Source: HGM05232 sp036661515 (GTDB taxonomy: Bacteria; Bacteroidota; Bacteroidia; Bacteroidales; Muribaculaceae). From it: a stretch of 7,786 bases of DNA. Shown here piece by piece: positions 6,084 to 7,786 of the stretch. Numbering within the stretch: the first letter of the stretch is position 1; every line of letters starts with the position of its first letter. Position numbers and translations under genes: made by a program. The notes beneath the pieces were generated by a model, which was given only the letters and a program-made list of their open reading frames with translations, was not told the origin of the DNA and did not search any database. The stretch is from assembly GCA_036661515.1 (NCBI GenBank), contig JAVWYO010000094.1, positions 1 to 7,786 on the forward strand. Reading direction: 5' to 3'.

Positions 6084-7381
6084 GACATTTTTTCTATCTT
6101 CTTTTTATCTCCAGCAATTGCCATAAAAAGGTTGTCGGTAACAAAGTATTTTTGTGCTATTTCTTGCAACTCTTTTGCAGTTATTTTTTTAATTATTTCT
6201 ACTTGTTTAGCGAAGTAATCTTTAGATATATTGCAGTATATGGCCGTAAGGTTATAATCAGCAATAGCAAAAGGGGAATCTACTGCACCCACCATGTCAC
6301 TAAGGATATTAGATTTCACTCTATTTAGTTCATCGTTGTCGATAGGCTCCTCTGCGAGTTTGCGCATTTCATTTTTCACCTCATTAATAAGGAGATGAGT
6401 GTATTTAGTGTCGCATTCGCTCGTAATCATTATATATGAATGTTCATGCCTGCCAATAAGACCCGCTGAAATGCCGTAAGTATATCCCTTAGTCTCACGT
6501 ATATTAGTCATTAATCGACTTCCAAAATATCCGCCAAAAGTTTTCACTAAAATTCTTAAAGGAATGTAGTCGGCGTGATTTCGAGGTATTGCGTCAAGCC
6601 CCATTATCACAGCCGATTGTAACGAGCCTGGTTTATCTACTATTTCAAGTTTGGTAGTGGAATGAGTTATTGGAATTGCATTGCTACACTCAAATTCTTT
6701 TTTATTGCCCCATGTGTTACCAAAATAAGCATCAACACATGCAATCATTTCATTGGTAACCTTTCCGGTGAGCATTATTGTGCAATTTTGTGATGAGAAA
6801 TGTGCTTGATGAAAAGTTTCCAGCATTTCAAGGTTTAACGCCTCTATATCCTTAACACTTATATTTTTGCCAAAGGGGTGATTTTTGCCAAAATACATCT
6901 CATTAAATTTTTGAGTTGCTAAATAGCGTACTTGTTCTTTGCTGTTATTCAAGCTACTTATCGATTGCTTCTTTATTAATTCAAATTCGTGAGCTGGTAA
7001 TGTGGGCTTTTTTATAATAGACTCTATGACAGGCATTAAGTCTTTAAAACAGCGATTTAATGAATAAACTGTAAATGATGTGTGGTGATGATGAGCGCGT
7101 CCACTTGTCCAAGCTCCATAGAAATCAAATATTTCGGCAATTGCTGCACTATCATATCCCTTTCCGCCATGCCTAAGCATCGAAGCCAAGGCATTGCACA
7201 CCATCGGTTGATGTTGCTCGTATAAACCACCATTAAATATTATATCAAAGCGACACACTTCTTGGTCGCCACTATTAATAATAAGAAGTTTGACACCGTT
7301 AGCGAGGATACGTTCCTCAGCAAATGTCATTTCTACCGTTGAAAAGTCGCTAATTACAGGCTGTTGAGTTCTATCAATCAT
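6080..7381 (-). CDS. M16 family (insulinase-like) protein lacking the zinc-protease motif
   Basis: This protein of 433 residues (from the start chosen here) has two M16 halves. The N-terminal half starts at MIDRTQQP, and the C-terminal half contains the M16C signature FGSRLMTNIRETKGYTYGISA (286-306), with the Arg and Tyr that help bind substrate in M16 pairs. The zinc motif HxxEH should fall where NALAS stands (63-67, before MLRHGG), so all three key residues are replaced and the protein cannot be a normal M16 protease alone. In M16B families one inactive and one active subunit often pair, as in mitochondrial processing peptidase; no partner is in this window. There is no signal peptide, so it is probably cytoplasmic. 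A start at 7411 would add ten residues (MNLLDNRKIM), but MIDR matches my memory of Bacteroides relatives, and a twin ATG lies at 7384. The pfp gene follows 72 bp downstream. Confidence 0.9.
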   Translation of the reverse strand: MIDRTQQPVISDFSTVEMTFAEERILANGVKLLIINSGDQEVCRFDIIFNGGLYEQHQPMVCNALASMLRHGGKGYDSAAIAEIFDFYGAWTSGRAHHHHTSFTVYSLNRCFKDLMPVIESIIKKPTLPAHEFELIKKQSISSLNNSKEQVRYLATQKFNEMYFGKNHPFGKNISVKDIEALNLEMLETFHQAHFSSQNCTIMLTGKVTNEMIACVDAYFGNTWGNKKEFECSNAIPITHSTTKLEIVDKPGSLQSAVIMGLDAIPRNHADYIPLRILVKTFGGYFGSRLMTNIRETKGYTYGISAGLIGRHEHSYIMITSECDTKYTHLLINEVKNEMRKLAEEPIDNDELNRVKSNILSDMVGAVDSPFAIADYNLTAIYCNISKDYFAKQVEIIKKITAKELQEIAQKYFVTDNLFMAIAGDKKKIEKMS

Positions 7382-7413
7382 CATTATTTTTCTGTTATCC
7401 AATAAATTCACGT

Positions 7414-7421
7414 GAAAGTAG
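7414..7421 (-). promoter_or_regulatory. Weak candidate -7 box for the M16 gene
   Basis: The minus strand reads CTACTTTC, followed by ACGTG. It resembles the rpmB box TTACTTTG but misses the final G. A TTGT element lies about 19-20 bases upstream. If used, transcription would begin near 7405, just downstream of an ATG at 7411, which favours translation from 7384 or 7381. Confidence 0.25.
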
Positions 7422-7426
7422 AAATA

Positions 7427-7444
7427 AAATCACATAAATCACAA
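7427..7444. repeat. 9-bp tandem microrepeat, cluster 1 (2 copies)
   Basis: AAATCACAT is followed directly by AAATCACAA, so eight of nine bases repeat. It fits the shared pattern RWWWCRCAN seen in the two other clusters of this intergenic region. Confidence 0.6.
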
Positions 7445-7536
7445 GTTTTCGTCTATATATTTTAAAGTAAGTTACAAGAATAGCACTTTTTTAGGTGTGG
7501 CATTAGTCTTTCAGTGTTTCTCCTTGCAATTTTATT

Positions 7537-7563
7537 ATTACGCACGTTACGCACATTACGCAC
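7537..7563. repeat. 9-bp tandem microrepeat, cluster 2 (3 copies)
   Basis: Three head-to-tail units read ATTACGCAC, GTTACGCAC and ATTACGCAC, with one changed base in the middle unit. On the minus strand the unit reads GTGCGTAAT. This is the clearest repeat in the window. Confidence 0.85.
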
Positions 7564-7766
7564 CCTTTTTTCGCATTTAGATTTCAGATATTATATTAAA
7601 ATAGCTTCTAAATGGGACAAAAATAAGATTGATATGAGGATAATATTGGCGTTAAAGAGACTTGATTCTAATTATTGGGAATTGATGAAGTAACGCGACA
7701 GTGTGTGGGGGGCATTTCATTTGTTTTTAGTTGTGATTAGTGTTCTTGTAATATATAACACGACTT

Positions 7767-7786
7767 AGCACACAGAATACACAGAT
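7767..7786. repeat. 9-bp-period microrepeat, cluster 3, running off the window end
   Basis: AGCACACAG, then AATACACAG, then AT at the last base: CACAG recurs with a 9-bp period and the array may continue outside the window. The second unit fits RWWWCRCAN exactly and the first matches at seven of nine places. Confidence 0.5.

Larger units (their letters stand above)
7412..7786. other. Gene-free upstream region with short repeats
   Basis: No convincing gene was found on either strand in these 375 bp. The region holds three clusters of 9-bp-period microrepeats (listed separately), a possible promoter for the M16 gene, and several tiny reading frames: 22 codons on the minus strand near 7719, a chain of 6, 17 and 13 codons at 7576-7462, and 19 codons on the plus strand at 7634-7693. 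None has recognisable protein character. The upstream neighbour lies beyond the window edge. Confidence 0.6.

Noticed and set aside
6050..6328. Plus-strand frame of 92 codons, Phe/Tyr-rich and membrane-like
   Set aside because: It is antisense to the 3' end of the M16 gene; the hydrophobic look comes from reading A-rich lysine codons as Phe/Leu.
7537..7563. Tandem repeats considered as a CRISPR array
   Set aside because: Units are 9 bp with no spacers and no cas genes nearby.
7484..7693. Plus-strand open frame of about 69 codons ending in LDSNYWELMK
   Set aside because: It has no ATG except one 19 codons before the end, passes through the 9-bp repeats as a TLR repeat, and matches no family I know. 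It could be a gene remnant, but chance is enough to explain it.

Overview
The window looks like chromosome from an AT-rich member of the Bacteroidales (phylum Bacteroidota). Four things point there: the small DUF4295 protein directly after bL28 and bL33; start codons preceded by A-rich stretches rather than Shine-Dalgarno sites; promoters resembling the Bacteroidota TTTG / TAnnTTTG pattern; and a long PPi-dependent phosphofructokinase beside a Bacteroidota-type M16 protein and a DUF4421-like outer-membrane protein. A narrower placement (for example Muribaculaceae) would be a guess.

All seven convincing genes lie on the minus strand, so transcription runs from high to low coordinates. In that order: a gene-free stretch (7412-7786) with short 9-bp repeats; an M16 peptidase-family protein without the zinc-protease motif (6080-7381); PPi-dependent 6-phosphofructokinase (4364-6007), closed by a strong terminator (4300-4341); a secreted, probable outer-membrane protein (3198-4214); tsaD (2120-3136) and cinA (840-2084), 35 bp apart; then rpmB, rpmG and the 50-residue DUF4295/bL38 gene, 4 and 9 bp apart, closed by a second strong terminator (51-80).

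Functionally, the left part is a translation cluster: TsaD for the t6A37 tRNA modification, then three small large-subunit ribosomal proteins, with the damage-control protein CinA between them. Promoter-like sequences precede tsaD, the ribosomal trio, the DUF4421-like gene and the phosphofructokinase gene, so the left part is probably read as overlapping units. The phosphofructokinase is core glycolysis, and the M16 protein is a likely non-catalytic partner of an active protease encoded elsewhere.

I found no mobile element, CRISPR array, defence system, tRNA or rRNA. Most of the window is ordinary conserved chromosome. The least explained parts are the 9-bp-period repeats at the right end, the histidine cluster in a motif-less M16 protein, and the unstudied membrane protein.
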